Of a stretch of 6,662 bases of DNA, positions 6,525 through 6,662 are shown piece by piece. Numbering within the stretch: the stretch's first letter is position 1; each line of letters begins with the position of its first letter. Source of the DNA: Oscillospiraceae bacterium (lineage in GTDB: Bacteria > Bacillota_A > Clostridia > Oscillospirales > Ruminococcaceae); contig JAFQAF010000135.1 of assembly GCA_017400025.1 (NCBI GenBank), forward strand, positions 1 through 6,662, written 5' to 3'. The notes under the pieces are model-generated. The model saw only the letters and a program-made list of their open reading frames with translations, did no database searches and had not been told where the DNA came from. A program made the translations under genes and the position numbers.

Positions 6525-6553
6525 ATATTAACATATTAAAAACAAAATTTCAA
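6525..6553 (-). promoter_or_regulatory. Sigma-A promoter of ffs and probably dnaX-ybaB-recR
   Basis: On the minus strand TTGAAA (6553-6548), a 17-base spacer and TGTTAATAT give a good -35 and an extended -10 (TAATAT at 6530-6525). Initiation near 6518 would give a roughly 30-base 5' extension before the SRP RNA stem, so 5' processing is expected. AT-rich sequence upstream (about 6554-6575) could act as an UP element. Confidence 0.82.
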
Positions 6554-6618
6554 TATATTTATTCATATTTTTCCTGTTAACCTGCAGTTGACATATAGTT
6601 GGTAGACTGGGGCAGCTT

Positions 6619-6642
6619 CTTCTGTTAAAATACATACAGAAG
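6619..6642 (+). promoter_or_regulatory. Inverted repeat over the possible -10 and ribosome binding site of the divergent gene
   Basis: CTTCTGT (6619-6625) and ACAGAAG (6636-6642) are perfect 7-base inverted arms around a 10-base AT-rich centre. The centre holds TAAAAT (6626-6631), which with the preceding TGT makes an extended -10-like element. The right arm overlaps the ribosome binding site AGAAGGA (6638-6644). A perfect TTGACA at 6588-6593 has no partner -10 at normal spacing, so the promoter itself is uncertain. It could be an operator dyad or an RNA hairpin hiding the ribosome binding site. Confidence 0.4.
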
Positions 6643-6653
6643 GACGTGATAAA

Positions 6654-6662
6654 ATGACTATG
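6654..6662 (+). CDS. Start of a divergent protein-coding gene (only three codons visible)
   Basis: ATG ACT ATG at the right edge is preceded by AGAAGGA (6638-6644) nine bases upstream, a plausible ribosome binding site, and by promoter-like sequence. Only Met-Thr-Met can be read, so no product can be named. Either ATG could be the start, but the first has the better spacing. It is transcribed away from ffs-dnaX. Confidence 0.5.

Overview
The window looks like chromosomal DNA from a low- to mid-GC Gram-positive anaerobe of the Bacillota, most likely class Clostridia. The signs are strong AAGGAGG-type ribosome binding sites, TTGAAA/TAATAT sigma-A promoters, the order SRP RNA - dnaX - ybaB - recR, a PheB-type (UPF0735) ACT protein, and a YmfF/YmfH pair of M16 peptidases. 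Placement near the Ruminococcaceae/Oscillospiraceae is a guess from protein flavour only. No mobile element, CRISPR array, tRNA or phage gene was seen.

All complete genes lie on the minus strand, so the biological reading order runs from right to left. (1) At about 6650-6320 is a divergent promoter region. One side starts a rightward gene of which only three codons are visible. The other side has a near-consensus promoter driving the small SRP RNA (ffs). A palindromic hairpin separates ffs from dnaX. (2) From 6321 to 3688 lie dnaX, ybaB/ebfC and recR, tightly spaced and closed by a strong intrinsic terminator. These cover the replicase clamp loader, a nucleoid-associated protein and the RecFOR mediator. 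(3) A second transcription unit (3462-2055) has its own promoter and terminator. It encodes a PheB-type ACT-domain protein followed one base later by a 323-residue aspartokinase-like protein. That protein keeps both C-terminal ACT domains, but its catalytic N-terminal region is shortened by about 80 residues and has lost the aspartokinase signature motifs. (4) A third unit starts inside the previous terminator and encodes two M16 proteins: a zinc-site-less YmfF-like subunit, then a YmfH-like subunit with an intact HxxEH site that runs off the left edge.

Functionally this is mostly housekeeping DNA. The part that stands out is the two-gene ACT operon. It holds two putative amino-acid sensors and no visible active enzyme, which suggests a regulatory module for aspartate-family or aromatic amino-acid metabolism. 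The hairpin between ffs and dnaX and the dyad over the ribosome binding site of the divergent gene are smaller loose ends.
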